A DNA stretch of 63,390 bases from Oligella ureolytica DSM 18253 (GCF_000373745.1 NZ_KB892284.1:1-63390); one strand, 5' to 3'. Shown: positions 18,130 to 28,388, numbered from the stretch's first letter. The notes: generated from the sequence alone by a model not told the origin. Made by a program: numbers and translations.

Positions 18130-19119
18130 TTAAATGACTTTGGCAGTCATTAAGTCGTGCATGTGTAATGCGCCAATCAAGTGCTTAGCGTCATCAACGA
18201 CAACGATTTGGCTTAGCTTGTTCTGCTCCATAAGGGTGGCCGCATCGACTGCCATGGCGCGAAAATGAATGGTTTTAGGGTGTAAGCTCATGACATCTTT
18301 AATTTTGAGGTGACGTATATCACCTTGTTGGGTAATTAAACGACGTAAGTCGCCGTCAGTAAAAATGCCAATGGGCTCGTTTTGGTCGTTGCTAATGATG
18401 GTCATGCCTAGTTTTTTGGCACTCATAACCTCTAAGACCTCGGGTAATAGGAGCTCCGGAGAAACGACGGGCAGGGCATCGCCACTGCGCATCACATCTT
18501 GGACATGGGTCAGTAGGCGTCGACCAAGCGCACCGCCGGGGTGAGAGAGGGCAAAGTCACTGGCGGCAAACTCTCTGGCTTCGAGACAGGCGATTGCCAA
18601 GGCATCACCCAAGGCTAAAGCGACTGTCGTGCTCGTTGTTGGGGCGAGGTTTAATGGGCAGGCTTCACGTTGGATAGAGCCGTCTAAAAAAACATCACAG
18701 AGCTTGGCTAAATCAGACGTGCTGCTGCCTGATATGGCAATGATTTTAGTGCCGAGTCTTTTAACAACGGGTAATATGGTTGAAAATTCAAGACTTTGCC
18801 CTGAATAGGAAATGGCTAATACGAGGTCATTACCGGTCACCATGCCGAGATCGCCATGCAAAGCTTCTGCTGAATGCACAAAAAAAGCAGGTGTCCCGGT
18901 TGATGCCAGCGTGGCTGCAATCTTGCGACCGATATGTCCTGACTTACCAAGACCCATCACTACGATACGGCCGGGGCAATTAAGAATCAGTTGTGCAGCA
19001 TCGACGAAATCATCAGCCAAACGATGGCCGAGTTGATTTAAGGCATCGGCTTCAGCAAAAATAGTCCGCTGGCCGCTCGCCAAGATAGCTGTCGAATTAA
19101 AGCTTTTATTGTTGTCCAT
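18130..19119 (-). CDS. kdsD: Arabinose-5-phosphate isomerase
   Basis: Converts ribulose-5-phosphate to arabinose-5-phosphate, the first committed step of Kdo synthesis. The N-terminal SIS domain has MGLGKSGHIGRKIAATLASTGTPAFF and HGDLGMV; two CBS domains occupy the last 120 residues (VMRSGDALPVV, MTIISNDQNEPIGIFTDGDLRRLI). The ATG at 19119 gives 329 aa, normal for the family; a TTG lies two codons upstream. It is first in the kds-lpt operon and divergent from apt. Confidence 0.94.
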   Translation of the reverse strand: MDNNKSFNSTAILASGQRTIFAEADALNQLGHRLADDFVDAAQLILNCPGRIVVMGLGKSGHIGRKIAATLASTGTPAFFVHSAEALHGDLGMVTGNDLVLAISYSGQSLEFSTILPVVKRLGTKIIAISGSSTSDLAKLCDVFLDGSIQREACPLNLAPTTSTTVALALGDALAIACLEAREFAASDFALSHPGGALGRRLLTHVQDVMRSGDALPVVSPELLLPEVLEVMSAKKLGMTIISNDQNEPIGIFTDGDLRRLITQQGDIRHLKIKDVMSLHPKTIHFRAMAVDAATLMEQNKLSQIVVVDDAKHLIGALHMHDLMTAKVI

Positions 19120-19219
19120 AAACAAAATTATACGTTAGGAAAGAGACTAATGCAGTCCTTTAATTGTTTAATCGTTATAATGAAAAGCTGTGTTTTCATT
19201 GTTAAAGGTTTCGCAAGAA

Positions 19220-19759
19220 ATGACCATCACAGACCCCCGAAAGCGTGTTCTCAACACGATTCGTAATATCCCCGACTGGCCTGAGCCAGGTGTTACTTTT
19301 AGAGATATTACACCGGTCCTTCAGGATCCCGTCTGTTTCCGCTCGCTCATTGATATTTTTGTCTACCGCTACATGCGTACACGTGTTGACCTGGTGGCTG
19401 GTGTTGATGCGCGCGGTTTTATCGTTGGTAGTGTGCTGGCCTATGAGTTAAATCTTGGTTTTGTACCGGTCCGCAAAAAAGGTAAATTACCTTTTGACAC
19501 CTTAATCGAGGATTATGAGTTGGAGTATGGCATGTCCTCGGTTGAAATTCATACCGATGCGCTACGTCCCGGCCAACGTGTGCTGTTGGTAGACGATTTA
19601 ATTGCTACCGGCGGTACAATGCTTGCTGCCAGTCGCTTGTTGCAGCGCTTAGGCGCTAATGTGGTTGAAGCCGTCGCCATTGTAGATTTACCTGATTTAG
19701 GCGGCTCTAAAGCCCTGGAAAAAGAGGGCTTAAATGTGTTTAGCGTCTGTCAGTTTTGA
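19220..19759 (+). CDS. apt: Adenine phosphoribosyltransferase
   Basis: A purine-salvage enzyme forming AMP from adenine and PRPP. The PRPP-binding motif [14 protein letters not shown] is near residues 117-130, and [10 protein letters not shown] and PVRKKGKLP are family signatures. The ATG at 19220 (AAAGG about ten bases upstream) is preferred over a GTG ten codons earlier and gives 179 aa, the usual length. It is divergent from the kds-lpt operon. Confidence 0.95.
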   Translation: MTITDPRKRVLNTIRNIPDWPEPGVTFRDITPVLQDPVCFRSLIDIFVYRYMRTRVDLVAGVDARGFIVGSVLAYELNLGFVPVRKKGKLPFDTLIEDYELEYGMSSVEIHTDALRPGQRVLLVDDLIATGGTMLAASRLLQRLGANVVEAVAIVDLPDLGGSKALEKEGLNVFSVCQF

Positions 19760-19765
19760 GTGTCA

Positions 19766-19787
19766 GGCAGACGGTAAATAGTCTGCC
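19766..19787. terminator. Hairpin after apt
   Basis: GGCAGAC (19766-19772) pairs with GTCTGCC (19781-19787) between convergent apt and ilvA. The T-tract is weak. Confidence 0.5.
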
Positions 19788-19844
19788 CTAGCTTGTCTCT
19801 CGATCTGTATCATCGATACTAGATGTGTTTGAAGTAGCCGGCAA

Positions 19845-21374
19845 TTAGCCATTTTGATGGTTGCCTAAGAACCACTTATAACCCGGGTTATTCGTCTCAT
19901 CAATGTATGGATAGCCTAGGTTTGAGAGAAACTCCTTCAATAGCTTTTTATTGCTATCCGCCACCTGAATACCGACCAAGACATGACCTGAATCACCACC
20001 GTTGTTACGATAGTGGAATAGACTGATATTCCAGTCAGGGTTCATTTGATAGAGGAAGCTTCTTAAAGCGCCGGGCTTCTCAGGAAACTCAAATCGAAGC
20101 AGTTGCTCATTAACAGCGAGGGGCGAATGACCACCAACCATATAGCGTAGGTGCGTTTTAGCTAAGCTGTTTTTGGTTAGGTCATGGACACCAAAGCCTA
20201 CCTTTTGAAGTGTCGTATGGAGGGTGTCAATTTCGCCGGCATCTTGAATAGCGACACCTAAGAAAAGATGGGCTTCTTTAGCATCTGAAATACGATAATT
20301 AAACTCGGTCACCGAGCGGTTGCCCAAGGCTTCACAAAGCGCTCTGAAACTTCCTCTCTCTTCGGGAATCGTGACCGCCAGGAGCGCTTCGGTGGCTTCA
20401 CCGACATCGGCACGTTCAGCGACAAAGCGTAAGCGATCAAAGTTCATATTGGCGCCGCTGCTAATTGCCACAAAGGTGCAGTTTTGTGCTTTGTATTGCT
20501 GGATATATTTTTTGGTTCCTGCTAGGGCTAAAGCACCTGAGGGCTCTAAAATATTGCGCGTATCTTGGAAGACGTCTTTAATTGCTGCGCAGACCTCATC
20601 TGTAGAAACGGTGATAAACTCATCGACATGAAGCTTGGTCAGTTTGAAGGTTTCTTCGCCTACCTGCTTGACTGCAGTACCATCAGAAAATAAACCGACT
20701 TCAGGTAAATTAACACGACGGTTGCGTTGTACACTTTTTAGCATGGCGCAGGAATCTTCAGTCTGTACGCCGATAACCTTGATTTGCGGTTTCAGTGCTT
20801 TGACATAGGCAGCAACACCGGCGATTAAACCACCGCCACCAATGGGGACAAAAATAGCATCAATGTCATTTGGATGCTGCTGGAGAATTTCCATTGCCAC
20901 TGTGCCCTGACCGGCAATCACATCCGGATCATCAAAGGGGTGGACAAAGGTAAGTCCTTCCTGCTTTTGTAGTTCGACAGAGTGCGCATAGGCATCAGAA
21001 TAACTGTCGCCATGCAGAACCACTTCACCGCCAAAGCGTTTAACCGCATTGACCTTAACATCAGGGGTGGATACCGGCATCACAATCACTGCTCTACAAC
21101 CTAGTTTGCGTGCTGAGAAAGCGACCCCTTGAGCGTGATTGCCCGCAGAAGCAGCGATAACACCTCGCTCCAACGCTTCTTTAGGCAGGTTAGCCATTTT
21201 ATTATAAGCACCGCGTATCTTAAAACTAAACACCGATTGTGTATCTTCACGCTTTAACAAAATACTGTTGTTTAAACGAGTAGAGAGAATGGTTGCTTTT
21301 TCTAAAGGTGTTTTATCAGCCACGTCATACACTTTGGACGTGAGAATGCGTTTAAGATAGTTGTCGACAGCCAT
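19845..21374 (-). CDS. ilvA: Threonine ammonia-lyase, biosynthetic (threonine deaminase)
   Basis: Converts threonine to 2-oxobutanoate, the first committed step to isoleucine. Residues about 1-325 form the PLP domain (Lys52 in SFKIRGAYNK; SAGNHAQGVA; GGGGLIAG), followed by two ACT-like regulatory domains (about 330-500), the arrangement of the isoleucine-inhibited biosynthetic enzyme. Length 509 aa is normal. It lies 35 bases downstream of phoR on the same strand and may be read from the phoBR transcript. Confidence 0.95.
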   Translation of the reverse strand: MAVDNYLKRILTSKVYDVADKTPLEKATILSTRLNNSILLKREDTQSVFSFKIRGAYNKMANLPKEALERGVIAASAGNHAQGVAFSARKLGCRAVIVMPVSTPDVKVNAVKRFGGEVVLHGDSYSDAYAHSVELQKQEGLTFVHPFDDPDVIAGQGTVAMEILQQHPNDIDAIFVPIGGGGLIAGVAAYVKALKPQIKVIGVQTEDSCAMLKSVQRNRRVNLPEVGLFSDGTAVKQVGEETFKLTKLHVDEFITVSTDEVCAAIKDVFQDTRNILEPSGALALAGTKKYIQQYKAQNCTFVAISSGANMNFDRLRFVAERADVGEATEALLAVTIPEERGSFRALCEALGNRSVTEFNYRISDAKEAHLFLGVAIQDAGEIDTLHTTLQKVGFGVHDLTKNSLAKTHLRYMVGGHSPLAVNEQLLRFEFPEKPGALRSFLYQMNPDWNISLFHYRNNGGDSGHVLVGIQVADSNKKLLKEFLSNLGYPYIDETNNPGYKWFLGNHQNG

Positions 21375-21409
21375 GTTGTGCTTATAACTTATAAAGAGTT
21401 GTAAAGGTG

Positions 21410-22726
21410 CTAAAGTTTCGTTGGATAAGCACTTGAGATTATCACATCTTTAGGAAAAATAATACTGAAGGTGCTGCCTTTGTGCAGTGCACTCTCAATT
21501 TTGAGCTGGGCATTGTGGCGATGGACAATGTGCTTAGTGATAGCTAAGCCTAAGCCTGTGCCGCCCGATGCGCGTGAGCGACTTTTGTCAACTCGGTAAA
21601 ATCGCTCGGTTAGCCTTGGGATATCTTGTGGTGCAATACCCAAGCCAGTGTCTTGTACGCTAAAGACGGCGTTGCCGTTAGGGTTGAGTTTCCAGCGTAC
21701 ATTGATTGTTTCGCCGGCGGGGGTGTAGCGGACTGCGTTGGTTATAAGGTTGGTGATCGCTGAGAGTAATTCAGTTTGATTGCCAAAGACTTTGAGCTGA
21801 GTGTCAATGTCATAGTTAAAGTGATGCTGCTCATTGGATAGTGTCTCAGCTTGTCTGGCAGCAACTTTTATTAATGAATTTAAAACAATCGGCTCGCCAC
21901 CACTTAACTGGCTCGACTCCAAGGTTGATAGAGTGAGTAGGTCAGAGACAATCGCTTGCATACGATGGGCTTGCTCTCGCATCAGTGCGCCGTATTGATC
22001 GAGCTGCTCTTGGTTAAGTGCTTCCGGTGGTAGCTCATTGATCGTTTCTAAAAAACCGATAAGAACGGTCAGTGGTGTGCGAAGCTCATGGGAGACATTG
22101 GCAACGAAATCTTGTTGTGCTGTCCGCAACTTTTCTAAATGCGTAATATCTTGGCAGAGTAATAAAAAACCACGCGTTGAGTGACGAGTTAATTCAAAGC
22201 GCAGAATGATATTTTTATTGTCTTGGGTGGACTCTAATATCAAAGGCTCATTCCATTGACCACTTTGAGCGTATTGATAAAATTCCGGGAAACGGACAAT
22301 ATTAAAAAGGTTAAAGCCGATATCTCGACTGACATCAATACCAAGAATTTTAACCGCTAATTTATTAGCCCATTCGATATGAAACTCGGGTGTTAGGGTA
22401 ATCGCCGCGGAGGGCAGCGCTTGAGCCGCTGATAAAATGGTGCAGCTGGTGTTTTCCAGATTCTCAATGTAGCGAGTTTGTTGGCGGAAATGACGATATA
22501 TCGGATGGACGATATCTTCGTAAATCCCAAGACTGGGAGGCGGTGGTTCAGTAGGCGTATGTGACCACCTAATGGTTTGATTGAATCTTTTGCGGTCTAA
22601 TAAAATAAAACCTAAAATACAGGTAGCATATGGGTAGACTGCCCAGCTTATCCCTAAATGTACTTGACAGACGATACAGACGATAGTGATTAAAATAAAT
22701 AGGATAAGCCGCGATTTAAAACGCAT
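21410..22726 (-). CDS. phoR: Phosphate-regulon sensor histidine kinase PhoR
   Basis: An inner-membrane kinase of the phosphate-starvation two-component system. Two short N-terminal hydrophobic segments (about 6-43), a linker and PAS-like domain (about 95-200), then the H-box FVANVSHELRTPL with His213, and the HATPase domain (N-box AITNLITNAVRY, G-boxes VQDTGLGIAP and GGTGLGLAI). At 438 aa it is typical for PhoR. It follows phoB by 47 bases and is transcribed with it. Confidence 0.93.
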   Translation of the reverse strand: MRFKSRLILFILITIVCIVCQVHLGISWAVYPYATCILGFILLDRKRFNQTIRWSHTPTEPPPPSLGIYEDIVHPIYRHFRQQTRYIENLENTSCTILSAAQALPSAAITLTPEFHIEWANKLAVKILGIDVSRDIGFNLFNIVRFPEFYQYAQSGQWNEPLILESTQDNKNIILRFELTRHSTRGFLLLCQDITHLEKLRTAQQDFVANVSHELRTPLTVLIGFLETINELPPEALNQEQLDQYGALMREQAHRMQAIVSDLLTLSTLESSQLSGGEPIVLNSLIKVAARQAETLSNEQHHFNYDIDTQLKVFGNQTELLSAITNLITNAVRYTPAGETINVRWKLNPNGNAVFSVQDTGLGIAPQDIPRLTERFYRVDKSRSRASGGTGLGLAITKHIVHRHNAQLKIESALHKGSTFSIIFPKDVIISSAYPTKL

Positions 22727-22773
22727 CAGAGTTCCCAGAGCGAAGATAAAGTAAAGCTAAGTTTACCTTGAGT

Positions 22774-23466
22774 TTACTTTATTTTTGCAGTAAATCGATA
22801 GCCACTGCCTCTCACTGTTTCAACCATAACGTCGTGTTGAGTCGCTTCTAACGCTTTGCGTAGGCGGCGAATATGTACGTCCACCGTGCGTTCTTCTAAA
22901 AATACATGATCGCCCCATACTTGATCCAGTAATTGGTTGCGAGTATAAACCCGCTCCGGGTGCGTCATGAAGAAGTGTAATAGGCGGAATTCGGTTGGGC
23001 CTAAGGCAATATCAGACTCATTGCCACTCACTCGGTGTGATACTGGGTCTAAGCGGAGCCTGTTAATTTCAATTTCATCGTCAGTCAGTTGTGGGGCTCG
23101 GCGACGTAATACAGCCTTGATACGTGCCATCAGCTCTTTAGGAGAAAAGGGCTTGGTGATATAGTCGTCAGCACCGCTTTCGAGCCCTTCGACTTTGTCC
23201 GTCTCTTCACCTTTGGCGGTCAGCATAATAATAGGTACTTCTTTTGTGCGCTCGTCACTTCTTAATTGGCGCGCCATTTGTAAGCCGGAAAGACCGGGTA
23301 GCATCCAGTCAAGCAAAATAAGGTCGGGCAGCTCAGCATCAATCAAGACTCTGGCTTGCTCTGCATCATCCGCGCGCAGAACCTTGTGGCCTGCGAAGCT
23401 TAAATTGACCGCAATCAACTCTTGAATTGCCGGTTCGTCTTCAACTACTAGAATTGTACTTGCCAT
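22774..23466 (-). CDS. phoB: Phosphate-regulon response regulator PhoB
   Basis: An OmpR-family DNA-binding response regulator that activates phosphate-starvation genes by binding Pho boxes. The receiver domain has the acidic pocket VVEDEP, phospho-acceptor Asp53 (LLDWMLPG), and Lys in ITKPFSP; the C-terminal winged helix has RTVDVHIRRLRKAL and ETVRGSGYRF. Length 230 aa is standard. Tandem Pho-box-like repeats lie upstream. Confidence 0.95.
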   Translation of the reverse strand: MASTILVVEDEPAIQELIAVNLSFAGHKVLRADDAEQARVLIDAELPDLILLDWMLPGLSGLQMARQLRSDERTKEVPIIMLTAKGEETDKVEGLESGADDYITKPFSPKELMARIKAVLRRRAPQLTDDEIEINRLRLDPVSHRVSGNESDIALGPTEFRLLHFFMTHPERVYTRNQLLDQVWGDHVFLEERTVDVHIRRLRKALEATQHDVMVETVRGSGYRFTAKIK

Positions 23467-23584
23467 AATGAAGTAAAATGTTAAAGTTAGTTATTCGTTA
23501 TTATCGATAAAATTTTATCAATGCATTTTGTCTGTGTCCCGACATGAAGTTGGGTTTACTTATATAAGTGGCACACAGCAGTCT

Positions 23585-23642
23585 GATGACATTGATAGCA
23601 CAAGTTCCAATCATAACGATTAAATATGACATGTTTGTGACA
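23585..23642 (-). promoter_or_regulatory. Tandem Pho-box-like repeats upstream of phoB
   Basis: On the minus strand, TGTCACA-aaca-TGTCATA (23642 to 23625) and TGTGCTA-tcaa-TGTCATC (23602 to 23585) each show two seven-base half sites separated by four bases, the 11-base period of PhoB sites. A TATATA sequence (23561-23566) downstream could be the -10. The elements lie 119-176 bases upstream of phoB and are oriented towards it. They also precede ubiE on the other strand, so control of ubiE cannot be excluded. Confidence 0.55.
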
Positions 23643-23658
23643 TCACGGAAAGATTATC

Positions 23659-24474
23659 ATGGAAACACAAAATAAATCCACCGAAAGCCCATTAAATCAA
23701 GGGGTTGCTGAGGATTCTTTAGATCAGATAAAAGCAGCTGAAAAAGCAAAAACACATTTTGGCTATCGCACCGTCAGTGAGGACGAAAAAGAGGGGCGAG
23801 TGGCAGAAGTGTTTCACTCAGTCGCAAGTAAGTATGACATTATGAATGACTTGATGTCCGGCGGTTTGCATCGTGTTTGGAAGCAGTTCACGATTGGTAA
23901 AGCGCGGCTACGTGAGGGCATGAGGGTATTAGATATTGCCAGCGGTACCGGTGATTTAGCGTTAGCCTTTGCCAAACGTGTCGGTCAAAGTGGTGAGGTT
24001 TGGCATACGGATATTAACAGTTCTATGCTGGCGGTAGGTCGAGACCGTTTGCTGGACAAGGGCTATTTATTACCGTCAGTGGTCTGTAACGCAGAGTATT
24101 TGCCTTTTGAGGATGATCGCTTTGATTTAGTAACGGTTGCTTTTGGTTTGCGCAATATGACACACAAAGAGCAGGCCTTGGCTGAAATGTATCGTGTCTT
24201 ACGACCGGGTGGGCGTTTGCTGGTATTAGAGTTTTCCAAGGTTTACAAACCACTGGCGCCAATTTATGATTTATATTCTTTTAATGTCCTACCCGTTCTA
24301 GGTAAGTACGTGGCTAATGACGCCGAAAGTTATAACTACTTAGCGGAGTCCATTCGCATGCATCCGGATCAAGAAACCTTGGCAGAGATGATGAGAAATG
24401 TTGGTTTTGATCGTGTAACTTACAACAATCTTACAGCGGGCGTGGTAGCCTTACATGAGGGATTAAAACTTTAG
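23659..24474 (+). CDS. ubiE: Bifunctional demethylmenaquinone/ubiquinone methyltransferase UbiE
   Basis: A SAM-dependent C-methyltransferase in ubiquinone (and menaquinone) synthesis. The family signature [18 protein letters not shown] is near residues 60-75, motif I is [18 protein letters not shown], followed by [11 protein letters not shown] and [14 protein letters not shown]. At 271 aa it has an N-terminal polar extension of about 25-30 residues relative to E. coli UbiE. It heads a run with the Tim44-domain gene, ubiJ and ubiB. Confidence 0.95.
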   Translation: METQNKSTESPLNQGVAEDSLDQIKAAEKAKTHFGYRTVSEDEKEGRVAEVFHSVASKYDIMNDLMSGGLHRVWKQFTIGKARLREGMRVLDIASGTGDLALAFAKRVGQSGEVWHTDINSSMLAVGRDRLLDKGYLLPSVVCNAEYLPFEDDRFDLVTVAFGLRNMTHKEQALAEMYRVLRPGGRLLVLEFSKVYKPLAPIYDLYSFNVLPVLGKYVANDAESYNYLAESIRMHPDQETLAEMMRNVGFDRVTYNNLTAGVVALHEGLKL

Positions 24475-24527
24475 TGGTTTTGCTCTGTCTAATCAGTAGG
24501 ATTATAAATTTTTAAAGGTCAATTTAC

Positions 24528-25580
24528 ATGCGTAAACATTTTTCTCGCCTTATAGCCGTTTTGACTATCGTCGTTTCGACTTTTGTTACGCTCGGACTCA
24601 CCATAGACGATGCTGAAGCGCGTCGTATGGGAGGCGGCTCAAGCTTTGGTCGCCAGTCCTCTAATGTCATGAAAAAACGTGCCCCTGCACAAGCTCCAAG
24701 AGCAAATCAGCAAAATGCTACGCCTAACGCGAACCAAGCTACGGCAAATCGAGGTGCTACGGCGGGAGCGACTGCTCAGCGTTCTGGTATGTCTCGCTTC
24801 TTAGGTCCGATTGCCGGTATTGCTGCGGGCTTAGGTATTATGGCGTTGCTTTCTCAGTTAGGTTTAAGCGGTGCTTTGTTAGAGTTCTTATCTAGTGCCG
24901 TTTTAATAGCAATTATTGTCTTTGGTATTGTGTTTATCGTACGTCGTTTACGCGGTGGACAAGCTAAACCGGCAACTCAAGGTGCGTTTGGCGGTCAGCG
25001 TCATCAGGCACAGGATTTTTATACAAACCGACAGCGCCATGACCACGATCAGCAGAATCAAGCGCAGGCAGAACCGGTTCAGCGCTCTGCCGGTGGCGTA
25101 TTTGATCGTCATCCAAGCGCTCAGCAGTCTTTTTCTACTGAGACCGAGGTTGCTCAAAGCGCAGCAGCCCAGCCAATAGATCCTTCATGGTACGTACCCG
25201 AAGGCTTTGATACGACGACTTTCCTAACCGTGGCTAAACAGCAGTTTATACATATCCAAGCTTTGTGGGACAAGGGTGATGTTGAGCAGCTTAAGGATTA
25301 CTTAACCGATGACTTGGTGAGCGAGCTAACTCCTCAGATCCTTGAAAAGACCGGCCAAGACGGTCATTCGACAGAGGTGGTGTTACTCAATGCCGAATTA
25401 CTCGGTATGGAGCAGGTTGCCGGTGGTCATTTAGCCAGTGTACGCTTCTCCGGTATGCTGCGTGAGGAAGCGGGTCAAGAGGCTTTCCGCTTTGAAGAGG
25501 TTTGGAATCTCTACAAAACAGCAGATAGCGGTTGGTTGTTAGCAGGTATCCAACAAATCCCTGAAGGCTATCAATCCTAA
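24528..25580 (+). CDS. Tim44-like domain membrane protein
   Basis: A 350-aa protein with an N-terminal signal-anchor (LIAVLTIVVSTFVTLGLTI), a low-complexity Arg/Gly/Gln/Ala region (RRMGGGSSFGRQSSN), two hydrophobic helices (about 93-140) and a C-terminal Tim44-like domain (about 225-350, TTFLTVAKQQFIHIQALWDKGDVEQLKDYLTDDLV, ending in FEEVWNLYKT). Such proteins are regularly found next to ubiE/ubiJ/ubiB in betaproteobacteria, suggesting a membrane-associated role; the exact function is unknown. A good terminator follows. Confidence 0.82.
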   Translation: MRKHFSRLIAVLTIVVSTFVTLGLTIDDAEARRMGGGSSFGRQSSNVMKKRAPAQAPRANQQNATPNANQATANRGATAGATAQRSGMSRFLGPIAGIAAGLGIMALLSQLGLSGALLEFLSSAVLIAIIVFGIVFIVRRLRGGQAKPATQGAFGGQRHQAQDFYTNRQRHDHDQQNQAQAEPVQRSAGGVFDRHPSAQQSFSTETEVAQSAAAQPIDPSWYVPEGFDTTTFLTVAKQQFIHIQALWDKGDVEQLKDYLTDDLVSELTPQILEKTGQDGHSTEVVLLNAELLGMEQVAGGHLASVRFSGMLREEAGQEAFRFEEVWNLYKTADSGWLLAGIQQIPEGYQS

Positions 25581-25609
25581 TTTACTCTTTTACTGCGAAT
25601 AATCATTTC

Positions 25610-25635
25610 AAAGGCTTCTTTTTTAAGAAGCCTTT
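25610..25635 (+). terminator. Intrinsic terminator after the Tim44-domain gene
   Basis: AAAGGCTTCTT (25610-25620), loop TTTT, then AAGAAGCCTTT (25625-25635), an 11-bp perfect stem followed by TTCC. ubiJ-ubiB must therefore have their own promoter or depend on readthrough. Confidence 0.75.
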
Positions 25636-25693
25636 TCCATTTTAATGGGCTAATCAGCTAAACTATCTTTTTTGTTATCCTACTGGGATTTTT

Positions 25694-26344
25694 ATGTTGT
25701 CTTCCCTTTTTCATCCAAAGCAAATTTTTGTGCGCCTTTTAAACTCTCTTCTTAAGCAAGAGCCTTGGGCAAGAGAGCGTACGCAGCAGCATGCCGGCAA
25801 AATGGTAAGGTTTCAATTGCCAATGACGGCATTGACGTTGGCTTTTAATCATGATGGTACGGTGGATTTGAATAGCTCAGATGTTGTGCCCAATGTGACG
25901 GTTACTTTAGCCCCGGAGCAGGTGCCGGCGATTCTTAAAGAATTGAGTAGTGGCGGAATTGCTGCCAATGGCTTAGATGTTAAGCGTTTTATGTCTTATG
26001 TACATATCGAAGGCGAAGCAGGTTTGGCTAATTTAGTGTCTGATTTAGCGAGAGAATTGCGTTGGGATAGGCATTATTATTTAGCTAATTTATTTGGTCC
26101 GGTCATTACTGCTCACCTATTAAGAACAGAGCGCTTAGTGATGGAAAAAAGCCGAGAGAGTGCAGATAGTATCTTGCGCACGGGGGCGGATCTCTTGAGT
26201 TATGAGCAAGAAGTGCTCATTGCCAAGGTGCATGTTAATGATTTAGGTCGAACTCTGGATGACTTAAATCAGCGGGTAGCCGTGTTGGAAAAGGAGCTTA
26301 ACTCTATCGCTAAGCGTGATCCTATGGGGACCAAAAATGTTTAG
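25694..26344 (+). CDS. ubiJ: Ubiquinone biosynthesis accessory factor UbiJ
   Basis: A 216-aa SCP2-domain protein that acts as a lipid-binding scaffold for the soluble Ubi complex with UbiK. The N-terminal SCP2-like domain spans about residues 15-115 and the C-terminal part is helical with a final coiled coil ([19 protein letters not shown]). Its last codons overlap the start of ubiB by eight bases, as in many proteobacteria. The assignment rests on context plus the SCP2-like pattern. Confidence 0.85.
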   Translation: MLSSLFHPKQIFVRLLNSLLKQEPWARERTQQHAGKMVRFQLPMTALTLAFNHDGTVDLNSSDVVPNVTVTLAPEQVPAILKELSSGGIAANGLDVKRFMSYVHIEGEAGLANLVSDLARELRWDRHYYLANLFGPVITAHLLRTERLVMEKSRESADSILRTGADLLSYEQEVLIAKVHVNDLGRTLDDLNQRVAVLEKELNSIAKRDPMGTKNV

Positions 26345-27884
26345 ATTTAGAGTGTTCATCGTTCTCTTTGCTATGTATAAATACGGTTTAGAGGAGTTGC
26401 TGATTGACGCGATGCCTCAGCGTCCGTTTATGCGCCGTATTTTAAAAGTATTTAGTAGAAAAAAAAGATATCAAGCACCGCGTGGGGTGCGTCTTAGAAA
26501 GGCATTGGAAAGTCTTGGACCTATCTATGTGAAGTTTGGTCAGGTACTATCGACGCGACCGGATATTGTGCCGTTAGATATTGCACGTGAGCTTGTTTTC
26601 CTGCAAGACCGTGTGCCTCCGTTTCCCTCTGATGAGGCCGTCGCCATTGTCGAGAAAAGTCTACGTAAGCCACTGACTGAGCTCTATGCTGAGTTTAATT
26701 ATGAGCCGGTCGCCTCTGCCTCAGTTGCGCAGGTGCACCGTGCCTTGACTCATGATGGTAAGCAGGTTGCCGTTAAAATTCTTCGTCCTAATATTATTAA
26801 AACCATTGAGAGTGATTTAGCGCTGATGCGCTCGGTCGCTTCTATCGTACATTGGCTTTTGCCGGACGGTCGACGTTTGCGTCCTAAAGAGGTGGTAGCA
26901 GAATTTGATAAGTACCTGCATGATGAGTTGGATCTACAAATTGAAGCGGCCAATTGCAGCCAGTTACGACGTAATTTTGAATTAGAAGGTCGTGAGAATC
27001 TACTCAAGGTTCCCGAGGTTTATTGGTCTTTGAGCAGCAGTCTCGTCTTTACTATGGAATGGATTGATGGGGTGCCTATTAATCAGATGGAGCGACTGGA
27101 TGAGCTTGGGATGGACATTAAGAAGTTGGCTCGTGAAGGGGTAGAGATTTTCTTTACTCAGGTGTTTGAAGATGGTTTTTTCCATGCTGATATGCATCCG
27201 GGCAATATATTGGTCACGCAGGACATTGATCCTAAGGGGCGTTATGCTGCGTTGGACTTCGGCATTGTCGGTACCTTGTCTGAGGTTGATAAAAATTATT
27301 TGGCACAAAACTTCTTAGCCTTTTTTAGGCGAGATTACCGTCGTGTGGCGCAATTGCATATTGAGTCAGGTTGGGTGCCTCAAGAGACCCGTGAGGAGGA
27401 GTTAGAGGCAGCAGTACGCTCGGTGTGCGAGCCCTATTTTGACTTGCCATTAGCTGAGATTTCTTTGGGTGCGGTATTGATGCGTTTATTCCAAACCTCC
27501 AGACGCTTTAATGTTGAAATTCAACCACAATTAGTTTTGCTACAAAAAACCTTATTAAATGTTGAAGGGATGGGGCGTCAGTTAGATCCGGACTTGGATT
27601 TATGGAAAACGGCAAAGCCATTTCTAGAGCGTTGGATGTATCAGCGAATAGGTCCTAAGGGCGTGATAGAAAAGCTGAAAAAAGAGTCTGTTCATTGGGC
27701 GCAGCTGCTACCGGAAGTTCCTCGACTGATGCATAACTCTTTACATCAACATAGTCATTTGGATTTGATTTCTAAGGAGCTTAGAGAGCTAAGGCGTTCT
27801 CATCGACGAAGCCGTTCATTGCTCTATGTGATGACTATTTCTCAATTGCTTATTGCTATGCTGGCATTGATTTACTGGAGATAA
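26337..27884 (+). CDS. ubiB: Ubiquinone biosynthesis regulatory kinase-like protein UbiB
   Basis: An atypical ABC1/ADCK kinase-like ATPase required for ubiquinone synthesis, membrane-anchored by C-terminal helices ([20 protein letters not shown]). The KxGQ signature is in [12 protein letters not shown], the Ala-rich nucleotide loop in [12 protein letters not shown], the ATP lysine in VAVKILRP, and the catalytic region [11 protein letters not shown] with LDFGIVG. The ATG at 26337 gives 515 aa and overlaps the ubiJ stop. Confidence 0.94.
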   Translation: MFRFRVFIVLFAMYKYGLEELLIDAMPQRPFMRRILKVFSRKKRYQAPRGVRLRKALESLGPIYVKFGQVLSTRPDIVPLDIARELVFLQDRVPPFPSDEAVAIVEKSLRKPLTELYAEFNYEPVASASVAQVHRALTHDGKQVAVKILRPNIIKTIESDLALMRSVASIVHWLLPDGRRLRPKEVVAEFDKYLHDELDLQIEAANCSQLRRNFELEGRENLLKVPEVYWSLSSSLVFTMEWIDGVPINQMERLDELGMDIKKLAREGVEIFFTQVFEDGFFHADMHPGNILVTQDIDPKGRYAALDFGIVGTLSEVDKNYLAQNFLAFFRRDYRRVAQLHIESGWVPQETREEELEAAVRSVCEPYFDLPLAEISLGAVLMRLFQTSRRFNVEIQPQLVLLQKTLLNVEGMGRQLDPDLDLWKTAKPFLERWMYQRIGPKGVIEKLKKESVHWAQLLPEVPRLMHNSLHQHSHLDLISKELRELRRSHRRSRSLLYVMTISQLLIAMLALIYWR

Positions 27885-27890
27885 ATTGAG

Positions 27891-28388
27891 ATGACGATTT
27901 GTTTTGAAGATAAAATCCTGAGCGTTGAGGATTGTTTGACCCTATTAGAAAGTGGTGCCATTAAGCGACCACTTGTTTTTACTAATGGGGTTTTTGATAT
28001 TTTACATCGAGGTCATGCCAGTTATTTGGCTCAAGCGGCTCAATTAGGCGCTAGCTTAATTGTCGCGGTCAATACAGATGACTCTGTTAGGCGCTTGGGC
28101 AAGGGGGATGATAGGCCTTTAAATCGCTGCGAAGACAGGCAAGCGATACTCGCTGCGTTGAGTAGTACAACCGCGGTGACAAGTTTTGCTGAAGATACGC
28201 CCTATGATGTGATCAACCAGCTAAAGCCGGACTTGATTGTTAAAGGCGGGGATTATCAAATGCATCTACTACCCGAAACGGCCTTAGTAGAAAGTTGGGG
28301 TGGTAAGGCGGTGGCCATACCTTTTGAGTATGAGCGCTCAACCACCGCCCTTGTCAATAAAATTCGTAGCGAAGAAAAATGCCGATAA
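27891..28388 (+). CDS. rfaE2: D-glycero-beta-D-manno-heptose 1-phosphate adenylyltransferase
   Basis: A stand-alone nucleotidyltransferase equal to the C-terminal domain of HldE, making ADP-heptose for LPS inner core. VFTNGVFDILHRGHASYL contains the HxGH catalytic motif, and the IVKGGDY stretch and ERSTTALVNKIR end are family-typical. At 165 aa it is a single domain; the separate kinase half (rfaE1/hldA) is not in the window. It begins six bases after ubiB. Confidence 0.92.
   Translation: MTICFEDKILSVEDCLTLLESGAIKRPLVFTNGVFDILHRGHASYLAQAAQLGASLIVAVNTDDSVRRLGKGDDRPLNRCEDRQAILAALSSTTAVTSFAEDTPYDVINQLKPDLIVKGGDYQMHLLPETALVESWGGKAVAIPFEYERSTTALVNKIRSEEKCR

Noticed and set aside
26458-26467. A8 run in ubiB as a frameshift site
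   Set aside because: It encodes a Lys/Arg stretch in a conserved gene with an intact frame; no alternative product is apparent.
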